A stretch of 64,000 bases of DNA from Pseudomonas sp. ANT_J12 (GTDB lineage Bacteria > Pseudomonadota > Gammaproteobacteria > Pseudomonadales > Pseudomonadaceae), in the NCBI RefSeq assembly GCF_008370045.1, contig NZ_VOBN01000002.1, forward strand, positions 1 through 64,000, read 5' to 3'. Shown piece by piece: positions 7,178-20,329 of this stretch (position 1 is the stretch's first letter; each line of letters starts with the position of its first letter). The position numbers and the translations under genes are program-made. A model generated the notes under the pieces. It saw only the letters and a list, made by a program, of their open reading frames with translations, did not search any database and had not been told where the DNA came from.

Positions 7178-9796
7178 TTATAAACCCTGCTCTACAAATG
7201 GAACGGTCAGGGCCAATGCCGCGTCCAGTGCGCCGGCGTCTACACCACCGCCTTGCGCCATGTCCGGACGACCACCGCCCTTCCCGCCCACTGCCGCAGC
7301 AGCTTGCTTCATCAAATCACCGGCTTTGAGTTGGCCAGTCAGGTCCTTGGTTACGCCTGCAACCAGAACGACCTTTTCCTCATGGACACTGCCGAGCAGG
7401 ATCACTGCGCGGCCGAGTTTGTTTTTCAATTGATCGACCAGCGCCAGCAGCGCCTTGCCATCCTGACCGTCCAGACGCACGGCCAGCACTTTCACGCCTT
7501 TGACGTCCAGCGCGGAAGCCGACAGATCGTCGCCCGCCGCACTGGCAGCCTTGGCTTGCAACTGCTCGAGTTGCTTCTCCAGCAGACGGTTGCGCTCCAG
7601 CACAGCCGACAGCTTGTCGATCAGGTTGTCGCGGCTACCCTTGACCAGGTTGGCCGCTTCCTTGAGTTGTTCTTCGGCAGCGTTCAAGTATGCCAGCGCC
7701 GCGGCGCCGGTAACTGCTTCGATACGACGCACGCCGGAAGCCACACCACCTTCGCTGATGATTTTCAGCAGGCCGATGTCGCCGGTACGGTTGGCGTGGA
7801 TACCGCCGCACAGCTCGACGGAGAAATCACCGCCCATGCTCAGCACGCGCACGTTGTCGCCGTACTTCTCGCCAAACAGCGCCATGGCGCCCTTTTTCTT
7901 GGCGGTTTCAATGTCGGTTTCTTCGGTTTCAACCGCAGAGTTCTTGCGAATCTCGGCGTTGACGATGTCTTCCAGCGCTTTCAACTGCTCAGGCTTGATG
8001 GCTTCGAAGTGGCTGAAGTCAAAACGCAGGCGCTGACTGTCGACCAACGAACCTTTCTGCTGAACGTGTTCGCCCAGCACCTGACGCAATGCCGCGTGCA
8101 GCAAGTGCGTCGCCGAGTGGTTCAGCGAAGTGGCGTGACGCACGTCGGCATCGACATGCGTCTCTACCGGCGCGCCGATGGTCAGGCTGCCCAACACAGC
8201 CACCCCGTGGTGCAGGAAAGCACCGCCGGTCTTGGTGGTGTCGCGCACGTCAAAACGGCTGCTGCCGACTTGCAGGTAACCGCAATCGCCAATCTGACCG
8301 CCGGATTCAGCGTAGAACGGCGTCTGATTGAGAACGATCACGCCCTCTTCGCCTTCACTCAAGACGTCGACCGACTGCCCATCTTTATAGATGGCGACAA
8401 TTTTCGCCGAACCGCTGGTGGCCTTGTAGCCGGTGAACTCGGTCGCCACATCAACCTTGACCAAGGTGTTGTAGTCCAGACCGAACGAGCTGGCCGAACG
8501 CGCACGCACGCGCTGGGCTTCCATTTCGCGCTCGAAGCCGACTTCATCGACGGTCAGGTTGCGTTCGCGGGCGATGTCAGCGGTCAGGTCCATCGGGAAA
8601 CCGTAGGTGTCGTACAGCTTGAACACCACGTCGCCCGGCACCACGGTGCCTTTGAGTTCCAGCAGATCCTGCTCGAGAATCTTCAGGCCGTGCTCCAGGG
8701 TCTTGGAGAACTGCTCTTCTTCAGCCTTGAGCACGCGCTCGATGTTGGATTGTTGCTGCTTGAGTTCCGGGAAGGCTTCGCCCATCTCGGCCACCAGTGC
8801 GGCAACGATCTTGTAGAAGAAGCTGCCGGTCGCGCCCAGCTTGTTACCGTGACGGCACGCGCGACGGATGATCCGGCGCAGTACATAGCCGCGACCTTCG
8901 TTGGACGGCAACACGCCGTCGGCAATCAGGAAACCGCAGGAACGGATGTGGTCGGACACCACTTTCAGCGACGACTGATCGTCATTGCTGCAACCGATCG
9001 CCTGGGCCGATGCGCTCAACAGGTTCTTGAACAGGTCGATTTCGTAGTTGGAGTGAACGTGCTGCATCACCGCACTGATCCGCTCCAGGCCCATGCCGGT
9101 GTCTACCGACGGCGCTGGCAACGGATGCAAAACGCCGTCGGCGGTGCGGTTGAACTGCATGAACACGTTGTTCCAGATCTCGATGTAACGGTCACCGTCT
9201 TCTTCTGGCGAGCCCGGTGGGCCGCCCCAGATGTGGTCGCCGTGATCGTAGAAAATCTCGGTGCAAGGACCGCACGGGCCGGTATCGCCCATGGTCCAGA
9301 AGTTGTCGGACGCGTACGGCGCGCCTTTGTTGTCGCCGATGCGGATCATGCGCTCGACAGGCACACCGATCTGTTTGGTCCAGATGTCATAGGCCTCGTC
9401 ATCCGAGGCGTAGACCGTTACCCAGAGTTTCTCCTTGGGCAGCTTCAGGACGTCGGTCAGGAAGGTCCAGGCGTAGGTGATCGCGTCCTGCTTGAAGTAG
9501 TCACCGAAGCTGAAGTTACCCAGCATTTCGAAGAATGTGTGGTGACGAGCGGTATAACCGACGTTTTCCAGGTCACTGTTCTTGCCACCGGCGCGCACGC
9601 ACTTCTGGCTGCTGGTCGCACGGGTGTACGCACGTTTTTCCTGGCCCAGGAAGCAGTCCTTGAACTGGTTCATCCCCGCGTTAGTGAACAGCAGGGTTGG
9701 GTCGTTGCCCGGAATCAAAGAGCTGGAGGCTACACGGGTGTGGCCTTGCTCTTCGAAGAAGCGAAGGAAGGCTTCACGGATTTCTGCGCTTTTCAT
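7178..9796 (-). CDS. alaS: Alanyl-tRNA synthetase
   Basis: An 872-residue class II synthetase charging tRNA-Ala. The N-terminal catalytic domain contains [14 protein letters not shown] (motif 1/2 region) and [12 protein letters not shown] (motif 3). The editing domain follows with the zinc motif [14 protein letters not shown] and [10 protein letters not shown] (about residues 560-680), and the C-terminal C-Ala/DHHA1 domain ends with [12 protein letters not shown]. The start [10 protein letters not shown] at 9796 gives family length; the 22 open codons upstream are not conserved. alaS, lysC and rsmA are consecutive and co-oriented, as in many gamma-proteobacteria. Confidence 0.97.
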   Translation of the reverse strand: MKSAEIREAFLRFFEEQGHTRVASSSLIPGNDPTLLFTNAGMNQFKDCFLGQEKRAYTRATSSQKCVRAGGKNSDLENVGYTARHHTFFEMLGNFSFGDYFKQDAITYAWTFLTDVLKLPKEKLWVTVYASDDEAYDIWTKQIGVPVERMIRIGDNKGAPYASDNFWTMGDTGPCGPCTEIFYDHGDHIWGGPPGSPEEDGDRYIEIWNNVFMQFNRTADGVLHPLPAPSVDTGMGLERISAVMQHVHSNYEIDLFKNLLSASAQAIGCSNDDQSSLKVVSDHIRSCGFLIADGVLPSNEGRGYVLRRIIRRACRHGNKLGATGSFFYKIVAALVAEMGEAFPELKQQQSNIERVLKAEEEQFSKTLEHGLKILEQDLLELKGTVVPGDVVFKLYDTYGFPMDLTADIARERNLTVDEVGFEREMEAQRVRARSASSFGLDYNTLVKVDVATEFTGYKATSGSAKIVAIYKDGQSVDVLSEGEEGVIVLNQTPFYAESGGQIGDCGYLQVGSSRFDVRDTTKTGGAFLHHGVAVLGSLTIGAPVETHVDADVRHATSLNHSATHLLHAALRQVLGEHVQQKGSLVDSQRLRFDFSHFEAIKPEQLKALEDIVNAEIRKNSAVETEETDIETAKKKGAMALFGEKYGDNVRVLSMGGDFSVELCGGIHANRTGDIGLLKIISEGGVASGVRRIEAVTGAAALAYLNAAEEQLKEAANLVKGSRDNLIDKLSAVLERNRLLEKQLEQLQAKAASAAGDDLSASALDVKGVKVLAVRLDGQDGKALLALVDQLKNKLGRAVILLGSVHEEKVVLVAGVTKDLTGQLKAGDLMKQAAAAVGGKGGGRPDMAQGGGVDAGALDAALALTVPFVEQGL

Positions 9797-9942
9797 TAGG
9801 TTCTTCCACGGAGGCTGCGGCCAAAGGCCTGTGCAAAACGTCAACAGACGAAGCGACGGCAAAGGGCCGCATTATATCGGCCCTGCGCGCGGGGTACAGC
9901 GTGTTTATACGATAGAAACGGTCAATTGGACGGCTAACGCTG

Positions 9943-10947
9943 TCAGTTGCGCGAAAACTCGACGAATGTAGCGATCACCTGCTCGATTTGCGCGCGGCTG
10001 ACGTCCATGTGCGTGACCATCCGCAGACGCCCGGCAGCGCTCAGCTTGATCCCGCGTTCACCCGCGAATGCCTTGATCGCTTCAGCCTTGTCGCCCATGG
10101 CGACGTACACCATGTTGGTCTGCACCGGTTCTACCTCATAACCGGCCTCGCGCAGGCCTTCGGCCAGGAACTGCGCATTGGCGTGGTCGTCGGCCAGGCG
10201 TTGAACGTTATGGTCCAAAGCATACAGGCCTGCCGCCGCCAGAAGACCGGACTGACGCATGCCACCGCCGACCATTTTGCGCAGGCGACGGGCCTTGGCG
10301 ATGAACTCGACCGAGCCGAGCAACACTGACCCAACGGGCGCGCCCAGCCCTTTGGACAGGCACACCGAAACCGAATCGAAGTGTTGCGTGATTTCCCGGG
10401 CATCCACACCCAGTTTGACTGCGGCGTTGTAGAGGCGCGCGCCGTCCAGGTGCAGGGCCAAACCGTGTTCACGGGTGAAGCTGCGCGCACGGGCCAGATA
10501 CTCCAGCGGCAGGACCTTGCCCTGCATGGTGTTTTCCAGCGCCAGTAAACGAGTGCGAGCGAAATGGAAGTCGTCGGGTTTGATCGCCGCGGCAACCTGG
10601 GCCAGGTCCAGCGAACCATCGGCCTGCACTTCCAACGGCTGCGGCTGGATCGAGCCGAGTACCGCCGCACCGCCACCTTCGTACTTATAGGTGTGGGCCT
10701 GCTGGCCAACGATGTATTCCTCACCGCGCTCGCAATGGGCCATCAAACCCAGCAGGTTACTCATGGTGCCGGTGGGGACGAACAGCGCGGCGGCGAAACC
10801 CAGGCGTTTTGCCAGTTCGGCTTCCAGGCGATTGACCGTCGGATCTTCGCCATAAACGTCATCACCGGTGGCCGCGCTGGCCATGGCGTCGAGCATTCCC
10901 TGGGACGGCTGGGTGACGGTGTCGCTGCGAAGATCGATAACGCTCAT
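9943..10947 (-). CDS. ltaE: Low-specificity L-threonine aldolase
   Basis: A 334-residue PLP enzyme of the aspartate aminotransferase fold that splits L-threonine (and L-allo-threonine) into glycine and acetaldehyde. [15 protein letters not shown] is the family's opening motif; the cofactor lysine is in [14 protein letters not shown] (about residue 200), and [12 protein letters not shown] holds the aspartate that contacts the pyridine nitrogen. It is a single gene upstream of alaS with 146 bp between, so probably an independent transcript. Confidence 0.93.
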   Translation of the reverse strand: MSVIDLRSDTVTQPSQGMLDAMASAATGDDVYGEDPTVNRLEAELAKRLGFAAALFVPTGTMSNLLGLMAHCERGEEYIVGQQAHTYKYEGGGAAVLGSIQPQPLEVQADGSLDLAQVAAAIKPDDFHFARTRLLALENTMQGKVLPLEYLARARSFTREHGLALHLDGARLYNAAVKLGVDAREITQHFDSVSVCLSKGLGAPVGSVLLGSVEFIAKARRLRKMVGGGMRQSGLLAAAGLYALDHNVQRLADDHANAQFLAEGLREAGYEVEPVQTNMVYVAMGDKAEAIKAFAGERGIKLSAAGRLRMVTHMDVSRAQIEQVIATFVEFSRN

Positions 10948-11148
10948 GAATCTGGCCTCGGTAAGCAGGGGAAAGTCCCTTTCAAGATCGAAGTACTGCG
11001 GGCATGCCGACGATTAATCAACCCTTGGGCGTAGAAAAGGCGCTTTGTGCCTTCGAAAAACTCGATATCAATCATCAGAAAGCAGCAATGCGCACGTAGG
11101 AAATATGTGTTAAAAACGCTTCGCCGCCAAATATTCTGGCGGCAAAAC
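10948..11148. other. Divergent spacer between ltaE and the FMN riboswitch
   Basis: The spacer contains the ltaE promoter and the promoter for the riboswitch transcript. The dyad GCCGCC...GGCGGC at 11123-11143 stands directly before the aptamer; no repeat or gene was found. Confidence 0.4.
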
Positions 11149-11149
11149 G

Positions 11150-11310
11150 TTCTCAGGGCGGGGTGCAACTCCCCACCGGCGGTAATTGCGCGCAATGCGC
11201 ATAGCCCGCGAGCGCTTGGCGACAGCACGGCTTCGGCGGTGAATGGCGACAAGGTCAGCAGACCCGGTGTGATCCCGGGGCCGACGGTCATAGTCCGGAT
11301 GAAGAGAGAA
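11150..11310 (+). promoter_or_regulatory. FMN riboswitch (RFN element)
   Basis: All conserved blocks of the FMN aptamer are present in order: TCTCAGGGCGGGGTGCAACT and CCCCACCGGCGGTAA (P1/P2), GCCCGCGAGCG, then GGTCAGCAGACCCGGTG, GGGGCCGACGGTCATAGTCC and GGATGAAGAGAGA closing P1. An unusually extended P2/P3 region (about 60 nt) is inserted. The element precedes the lumazine synthase gene by about 108 bp, which leaves room for the expression platform; FMN binding is expected to switch it off. Confidence 0.96.
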
Positions 11311-11417
11311 CGGGATTGGCGCCAAAGGGCCGCTTGCACGCATTGTTGCGAGCACGCGTACCCTTAAATCCCATTCGATTCATAAGCCCTGTTTTTCACA
11401 CAAACAGGAACCAGAAC

Positions 11418-11927
11418 ATGCAACCCACCGCAATCGACAGCAAAAGCAAAAACCATCACGGCGAGCGCGTCGCGTTCATCCAGGCCTGCTGGCACAAGGA
11501 AATCGTCGACCAGAGCCGTAAAGGCTTCCTCGCCGAAATGATTGCCCAGGGCTATCAGGAATCGGACATCGATTTCTTCGAAGTCGGCGGCGCCTTTGAA
11601 ATCCCGTTGCACGCCAAGCTGCTGGCCAAGTCCGGTCGTTATGCCGGCATCGTTGCCGCCGGCCTGGTGGTGGATGGCGGAATCTACCGTCACGAATTCG
11701 TCGCCCAATCGGTGATCAGCGGCCTGATGCAGGTGCAGCTGGAAACCGAAGTGCCGGTGTTCTCGGTAGTCCTGACCCCACACCACTTCCACTCCGGCGA
11801 AGAACATCAGAAGTTCTTCTTCGAGCATTTCGTGCATAAAGGCCAGGAAGCGGCGAAGACGTGTGCGGATACACTGCACAAGACGCGGGCGTTGCGTCGT
11901 AGCGAGCCACGAGCGGTAGCAGTCTAG
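11418..11927 (+). CDS. ribH: 6,7-dimethyl-8-ribityllumazine synthase, RibH2 type
   Basis: A 169-residue enzyme condensing the ribityl-uracil intermediate with dihydroxybutanone phosphate, the penultimate step to riboflavin. The substrate-binding GGAFEIPLHAKLLA and the catalytic-His loop GLVVDGGIYRHEFVA are visible, and the divergence from the usual RibH (ACWHKEIVDQ at the N terminus) is typical of the RibH2/type II form seen as a second copy in pseudomonads and rhizobia. The start at 11418 follows AGGAA. It is controlled by the FMN riboswitch upstream, so it is probably made when flavin is short. No other rib gene is near. Confidence 0.92.
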   Translation: MQPTAIDSKSKNHHGERVAFIQACWHKEIVDQSRKGFLAEMIAQGYQESDIDFFEVGGAFEIPLHAKLLAKSGRYAGIVAAGLVVDGGIYRHEFVAQSVISGLMQVQLETEVPVFSVVLTPHHFHSGEEHQKFFFEHFVHKGQEAAKTCADTLHKTRALRRSEPRAVAV

Positions 11928-11938
11928 TCAGCGTTGAA

Positions 11939-12033
11939 TGATCGTTCCCACGCTCTGCGTGGGAACGCATCAATGGACGCTCTGCGTCCGCTTTGGGACG
12001 TGGAGCGTCCCAAGCGGAGCGTGGGAACGATCA
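11939..12033. repeat. Long hairpin intergenic repeat, GATCGTTCCCACGC family
   Basis: A 95-bp near-perfect inverted repeat: TGATCGTTCCCACGCT at the left pairs with AGCGTGGGAACGATCA at the right, and inner arms GGACGCTCTGCGTCC and GGACGTGGAGCGTCC pair too. A second copy is at 31281-31394. It lies between the convergent ribH and astE genes and could act as a bidirectional terminator. Confidence 0.85.
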
Positions 12034-12044
12034 GGGCGCAGGAA

Positions 12045-13055
12045 TCAGGCGAGGTTTTCGTCGCTGGTCGGCACGATCAGGATGCCGGCACGCAGGCCGT
12101 TCTTCACCTTGGGGTTCGGGAAGATGATCCGGGCACCCTTCTCTTCGATGATCCAGCGGGTCTGGGCGATGTCTTCGGCCAGTACGTAACCCACTTCCAA
12201 TTCCGAAAAGTTCTCGATGTCCGCTGGCAGGTTCAAGCGGAAGCTGTCGCTGTGCTTGATGATTTCCCGCGCCACGCTGAACAGTTGCAAACCGTCCAGG
12301 GTCGCTTCAGCCACGGGCGGCTCGTTGCCTTCGATGATCTGCTTGAGACGGGTTTCCAGCAGATCGACATTGACCCCGGCGTTCTGCCCAAATGGCCGGG
12401 CCTTGCCCAATTCGAGGGTGAATGCCTCGGCACCGAGCTTGTCGTAGGTGTAGGAACTGAACACGATGGATGGCTTGTTCTGCAACAGCACAGCGTCCAT
12501 GCCGGCAGCGCGCAGGCGCGCCAGTTCCAGGCGCGAGTGCTGGCGACCTTCTTTCCACGGGTACAACGCGAATTGTTCGATCTTCGAACCACGAATCGCC
12601 GTGTGCAGGTCGTAGTGCAGACGGTCACGGTCCGGCAGGCTGAAGAAACTCGCCGCCAGCCGTTCCAGTTCACAGGCGCGCAGGGCTTCGGAACCGCTGC
12701 TTTGCTCGTGACGGCCGTTGAACAGCCGATTGACGTCCTGCTCGATGTAACGCTCGCCGCGGCGGATCGCCTCGGGATTGCCGAACAGGAACAGAATACG
12801 TGCGCGCGGTTTAAGGTCGCCGCGGGCGATGTCATGCAACAGCCGATCGAGCAACTCGATCGGCGCTGTTTCGTTGCCGTGGATACCGGCCGATAGCAGC
12901 AGGTCCAAGCCATTGTCGCGCGCTTCAGGTGGCCGGACTTCCAGCGCACCTTCGCTCAACCAGCGCATGCGCACGCCTTCGACAGTCAGTTGAGTCTTCT
13001 CCGCCGGTTCGCGGCCGGCGAGGGTCAGTTCAAGCAGTTTGCCGAGGGCGAGCAT
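12045..13055 (-). CDS. astE: Succinylglutamate desuccinylase AstE
   Basis: A 336-residue zinc enzyme of the carboxypeptidase A/aspartoacylase family, releasing succinate and glutamate in the last step of arginine succinyltransferase catabolism. Zinc ligands are in [13 protein letters not shown] (His and Glu, near residue 60) and YDLHTAIRG (His, near 150); the catalytic Glu is in [11 protein letters not shown]. It is the last gene of the aru/ast operon, 12 bp after a small gene of unknown function. Confidence 0.96.
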   Translation of the reverse strand: MLALGKLLELTLAGREPAEKTQLTVEGVRMRWLSEGALEVRPPEARDNGLDLLLSAGIHGNETAPIELLDRLLHDIARGDLKPRARILFLFGNPEAIRRGERYIEQDVNRLFNGRHEQSSGSEALRACELERLAASFFSLPDRDRLHYDLHTAIRGSKIEQFALYPWKEGRQHSRLELARLRAAGMDAVLLQNKPSIVFSSYTYDKLGAEAFTLELGKARPFGQNAGVNVDLLETRLKQIIEGNEPPVAEATLDGLQLFSVAREIIKHSDSFRLNLPADIENFSELEVGYVLAEDIAQTRWIIEEKGARIIFPNPKVKNGLRAGILIVPTSDENLA

Positions 13056-13067
13056 AGAGCGATTTCC

Positions 13068-13355
13068 TTAGTGGTCGTGTGCGCAATCCGGGCCGTGCAC
13101 GTGGTCTTCGTCACCGACTTCGGCCGGTTCCATTTCCAGTTGCAGACTTACCAGATTAGTCGCCAATGGGCGCAGCAGCAGGTTTGCGTATTCGGCATCG
13201 CCCTCTTCGACGTCCACGCCAATCAGCAATTGGCCGCGGCCATCTTGCTGGATCCACAGCTCTTTGCCTTGCCACAGGACCGCGACGCGGGTGCAGGACG
13301 TTTCCAGTTGCGTGCCGTCGGTGTCTTCAAGGATCAGCTGCAGGGTATCGCTCAT
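13068..13355 (-). CDS. Small conserved protein in the ast operon, His-rich tail
   Basis: A 95-residue soluble protein lying between astB and astE and probably co-transcribed. It is acidic, mostly beta in appearance, with no known catalytic motif; the C terminus DHVHGPDCAHDH clusters four His and one Cys and may bind metal. A small gene is found at this position in other pseudomonads; some annotations call it a topoisomerase, which nothing in the sequence supports. A metal-handling role for the zinc enzyme AstE is only a guess. Confidence 0.8.
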   Translation of the reverse strand: MSDTLQLILEDTDGTQLETSCTRVAVLWQGKELWIQQDGRGQLLIGVDVEEGDAEYANLLLRPLATNLVSLQLEMEPAEVGDEDHVHGPDCAHDH

Positions 13356-13417
13356 GTTTTTTTACGCTCTCGTTGGGAGATAAAAGCGGCGCGCCCCTTA
13401 CAAGAGCCCGCCAGCCC

Positions 13418-14764
13418 TTAATTGATCTGGAATGGATAAACCGCGCCCAGTTTAAGGATTTGCGTCAATTCATCCAGTGCCGTCCGGCATTCAAGCAGCA
13501 ATTGCGGGTCCGCCAGATCGTTTTCGGTCATGCGGTCGCGGTAGTGCTTGTCGACCCATTCGGTCAGCGTGCCGTACAACGGTGCCGTCATGATAACCCC
13601 TGGATTGACCGCCGCCAGTTCGGTTTCGTTGAGTGCGACGCGAAGTCTCAGGCAAGCCGGGCCACCGCCGTTCTGCATGCTCTGTTTCAGATCGAAGACT
13701 TTCACTTCGCGGATCAGCCCGCCGGAGCTGGTCAAACCTTGCAGGTACTGCCAGACGCGCTCGTTGCCACGGCATTCTTCCGGCACGATCAAGAGCATCG
13801 AGCCGTCAGGACGCGACAGAAGCTGGCTATTGAACAGGTAGGACCGAACCGCGTCTTCCACGGTAACCGCGGAACGCGGAACACACACAGACTGAAATTT
13901 CCCACCGACCTTGGCGAGTTTTCCGGAAAGCTCGGCCAGCATCTGTTCGGTGTCGAGGAACGCGTCCTCGTGATAGAACAAGACTTCGCCGTTGCCCACG
14001 GCAATCACGTCGTTGTGGAACACGCCCTGATCGATTACCGATGGGTTCTGCTGCGCGTAAACCACGCCGTCATCGCTCAAGCCGTGCAAACGCGCTACGG
14101 CCTGGGACGCTTCGAGGGTCTGGCGCGCCGGGTATTTCTGCGGTGCCGGGTAGCGGTTGTCGAAAGCGCTGCGACCGAACACGAAGAACTCGACGCCCGC
14201 CTCGCCGTACTCACGGCAGAAACGGGTGTGGTTGGCCGCGCCTTCGTCACCGAACTGCGCCACGGCCGGCAAGGCGGCGTGGTGCGCGAAGTGTTTCTGG
14301 TCAGCAAACATCGCGCCCAGCACGCGGCTGGTAGTCGGGTGTTCGATGCTGCGGTGGTATTTGCAATTGAGGTTGGCGGCGGTGAAATGCACCCGGCCAT
14401 CAGCAGTGTCCGCACTCGGGCTGACCGTGGCGGCGTTGGCAACCCACATGCTCGACGCCGAGCAACTGGCGACCAGCAGCGGCATGGCTTCTTTGGCAGC
14501 CCGCTCGATCACTTGGGCGTCGGTGCCGCTGAAACCCAAACGGCGCAATGCAGCGACATCCGGGCGTTCTTGCGGTGCCAGTACGCCTTGTTGAAAGCCC
14601 ATTTCCATCAGGGCTTTCATTTTTGCCAGGCCTTGCAACGCCGCTTCCTTCGGGTTCGAAGACTGCTGGCTGTTGCTCTGGGACGCGACGTTGCCGTAGG
14701 ACAGGCCGCCGTAGTTATGGGTCGGCCCCACTAGACCGTCAAAATTGACTTCATAGGATTTCAT
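13418..14764 (-). CDS. astB: N-succinylarginine dihydrolase AstB
   Basis: A 448-residue enzyme of the amidinotransferase fold hydrolysing N2-succinylarginine to succinylornithine, CO2 and ammonia. [20 protein letters not shown] is the conserved start, chosen over 12 upstream codons. Active-site features are [14 protein letters not shown], the catalytic His in CHDV-like [11 protein letters not shown], and the late Cys in [15 protein letters not shown]. It is separated from astD by 166 bp containing a REP doublet. Confidence 0.96.
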   Translation of the reverse strand: MKSYEVNFDGLVGPTHNYGGLSYGNVASQSNSQQSSNPKEAALQGLAKMKALMEMGFQQGVLAPQERPDVAALRRLGFSGTDAQVIERAAKEAMPLLVASCSASSMWVANAATVSPSADTADGRVHFTAANLNCKYHRSIEHPTTSRVLGAMFADQKHFAHHAALPAVAQFGDEGAANHTRFCREYGEAGVEFFVFGRSAFDNRYPAPQKYPARQTLEASQAVARLHGLSDDGVVYAQQNPSVIDQGVFHNDVIAVGNGEVLFYHEDAFLDTEQMLAELSGKLAKVGGKFQSVCVPRSAVTVEDAVRSYLFNSQLLSRPDGSMLLIVPEECRGNERVWQYLQGLTSSGGLIREVKVFDLKQSMQNGGGPACLRLRVALNETELAAVNPGVIMTAPLYGTLTEWVDKHYRDRMTENDLADPQLLLECRTALDELTQILKLGAVYPFQIN

Positions 14765-14833
14765 CAGCGAGGCTCCACGAGAATCTGTTTTTATAGGCAT
14801 CTGGTAACAATTCAGTAAGACCGCGTCGCGGCG

Positions 14834-14924
14834 TTCGCGGGCAAGCCTTGCTCCTACGGGATTTGTGGTGTGTGCCGATTATGCGGACGCCACAAAACCT
14901 GTAGGAGCGAGGCTTGCCCGCGAA
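14834..14924. repeat. REP doublet (REPIN) between astD and astB
   Basis: TTCGCGGGCAAGCCTTGCTCC at the left and GGAGCGAGGCTTGCCCGCGAA at the right face each other across about 40 bp, the usual REPIN layout. The right end stops six bases short of the astD stop codon. It lies inside the aru/ast operon, where it may affect mRNA decay. Confidence 0.9.
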
Positions 14925-14930
14925 TGGGCG

Positions 14931-17422
<2,492 letters not shown>

Positions 17423-17483
17423 GCTATCTCCTCAAACGGGCCGCTCGCGCCACCCGTGAAACTCTCAGCTTTTATAAGCAAGC

Positions 17484-18503
17484 TTAAACCGCGACCAGGC
17501 GCACGCTGGCACCTTCGCCGACGCCCAGGGCTTCGGCCGCTTCCAGATCCAGGGTCACGGGTTTGCCCGGCGCGTAATCGAGCTCGAGCAACACAGCGCG
17601 GTAATCCTGCAACTGAGCGTTGGCCACCAGGTATTGACGACCGGCGCCTTTGACCGGCTCACCGATTTTCACCGGGACCACACGGCTCTGGGCGATCGAG
17701 CGGATTCCCGAGACACGGGCGTGCAAGGTCGGGCCGCCGTCGAAAATATCGATGTAGTGATCAGTCTCGAAGCCTTCGCGCATCAGGATGTCGAACGTGA
17801 TCTGCGCACGCGGATGCACCTGGCCCATGGCTTCTTGCGCGGAGTCCGGCAGCAGCGGCACGTAGATCGGGTAATGCGGCATCAGCTCGGCGAGGAAGGT
17901 CCGGCTCTTCAAGCCACACAGACGCTCGGCGGCGGCGTAGTTGAGGTCGAAGAAGTTGCGCCCGATGGCGTCCCAGAACGGCGAGTCGCCATTTTCATCG
18001 CTGTAACCGACGATCTCGGTCACCACGGAATCGGCGAAGCGCTCCGGGTGGCTGGCGACGAACAGCAGACGACCACGGGAGTTGAGTTCTGCCCACGGCG
18101 AACCCACCAGCTCCGGCTTCACGTAGAAACTGGTCAGCAAGCTGTTGCCGGTCAGGTCGTGGCACTGGGAGAGCACGTGGATCTTGTTATGAATCTTTAG
18201 CTCGCGGGAGGCGTGCACGAAGGTTTCATTACGGAAGCTGTAGAACGGCTCGGAATAACCGGCCGAGGCGACGATCGCCGAGCAGCCCGCCAGTTTGCCG
18301 GTGGCACTGTCTTCGAGGACGAAGAAATAGCTCTCTTCACCGTTGAAGCTGACTTCAGCGGAAAACGAGGCTTCGCTCGCCGCGATCTTGTCGCTCAGGC
18401 GTTCAACGTCATCCGGCAAGGAAGTGACACCAATCGGGCTGTCCGCAGCCAGACGCTGTACCTCGCCCAGATCAGCCATTTGCGCGGGGCGCATCACCAG
18501 CAT
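17484..18503 (-). CDS. aruF: Arginine/ornithine N-succinyltransferase subunit AruF
   Basis: A 339-residue paralogue of AruG. MLVMRPAQMADLGEVQRLA opens the protein; the start at 18503 has AGGAG seven bases before it, whereas 48 open codons upstream run through a repeat and are not coding. PFYSFRNETFVHASREL, DLTGNSLLTSFYVKPEL and GQVHPRAQITFDILMREGF are the conserved blocks shared with AruG. It catalyses succinyl-CoA-dependent N-succinylation of arginine as part of the heteromer. Confidence 0.95.
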   Translation of the reverse strand: MLVMRPAQMADLGEVQRLAADSPIGVTSLPDDVERLSDKIAASEASFSAEVSFNGEESYFFVLEDSATGKLAGCSAIVASAGYSEPFYSFRNETFVHASRELKIHNKIHVLSQCHDLTGNSLLTSFYVKPELVGSPWAELNSRGRLLFVASHPERFADSVVTEIVGYSDENGDSPFWDAIGRNFFDLNYAAAERLCGLKSRTFLAELMPHYPIYVPLLPDSAQEAMGQVHPRAQITFDILMREGFETDHYIDIFDGGPTLHARVSGIRSIAQSRVVPVKIGEPVKGAGRQYLVANAQLQDYRAVLLELDYAPGKPVTLDLEAAEALGVGEGASVRLVAV

Positions 18504-18575
18504 GGTGTCACTCCTTTCTCGAAAAACTCTTATAGGAAAAATAGCCGGGTCAGTCCTGAAATCTCTCAGAGCCAA

Positions 18576-18738
18576 CTGTGGGAGCCCTTGTGTGGCGAGG
18601 GGGCTTGCCCCCGTTGGGTCGCGAAGCGGCCCTAAATCAGTCACCACACTCTCGAATCAGAACGTGGAAACCGATTCACGATTGCTGCGCAATCGAACGG
18701 GGGCAAGCCCCCTCGCCACAACAAGCCCGCCCCCACAT
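18576..18738. repeat. REPIN of the GGCGAGGGGGCTTGCCCCC family
   Basis: TGTGGCGAGGGGGCTTGCCCCCG at 18591-18613 faces CGGGGGCAAGCCCCCTCGCCACA at 18698-18720; flanking CTGTGGGAGCCC and GCCCGCCCCCACATTG extend the pairing. It differs from the GTAGGAGCGAGGCTTGCCCGCGA family, so the genome carries at least two REP types. It fills the aruC-aruF spacer inside the operon. Confidence 0.88.
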
Positions 18739-18800
18739 TGAAGCTAACCCGGCATAAAAATTTGGATCGACGCCTGAATTGTCAGGCGTCGAAGGGTGGA

Positions 18801-20329
<1,529 letters not shown>

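Noticed and set aside
7253..9799. 848-codon open frame antisense to alaS
   Set aside because: It is a shadow of the GC-rich alaS codons on the other strand: low-complexity His/Gln/Val composition and no ribosome site. The same applies to the long antisense frames over lysC (5888-7183), aruC (18738-20126), the LRR gene (23360-24907), acs (31482-33824) and nrdB (35087-36331).
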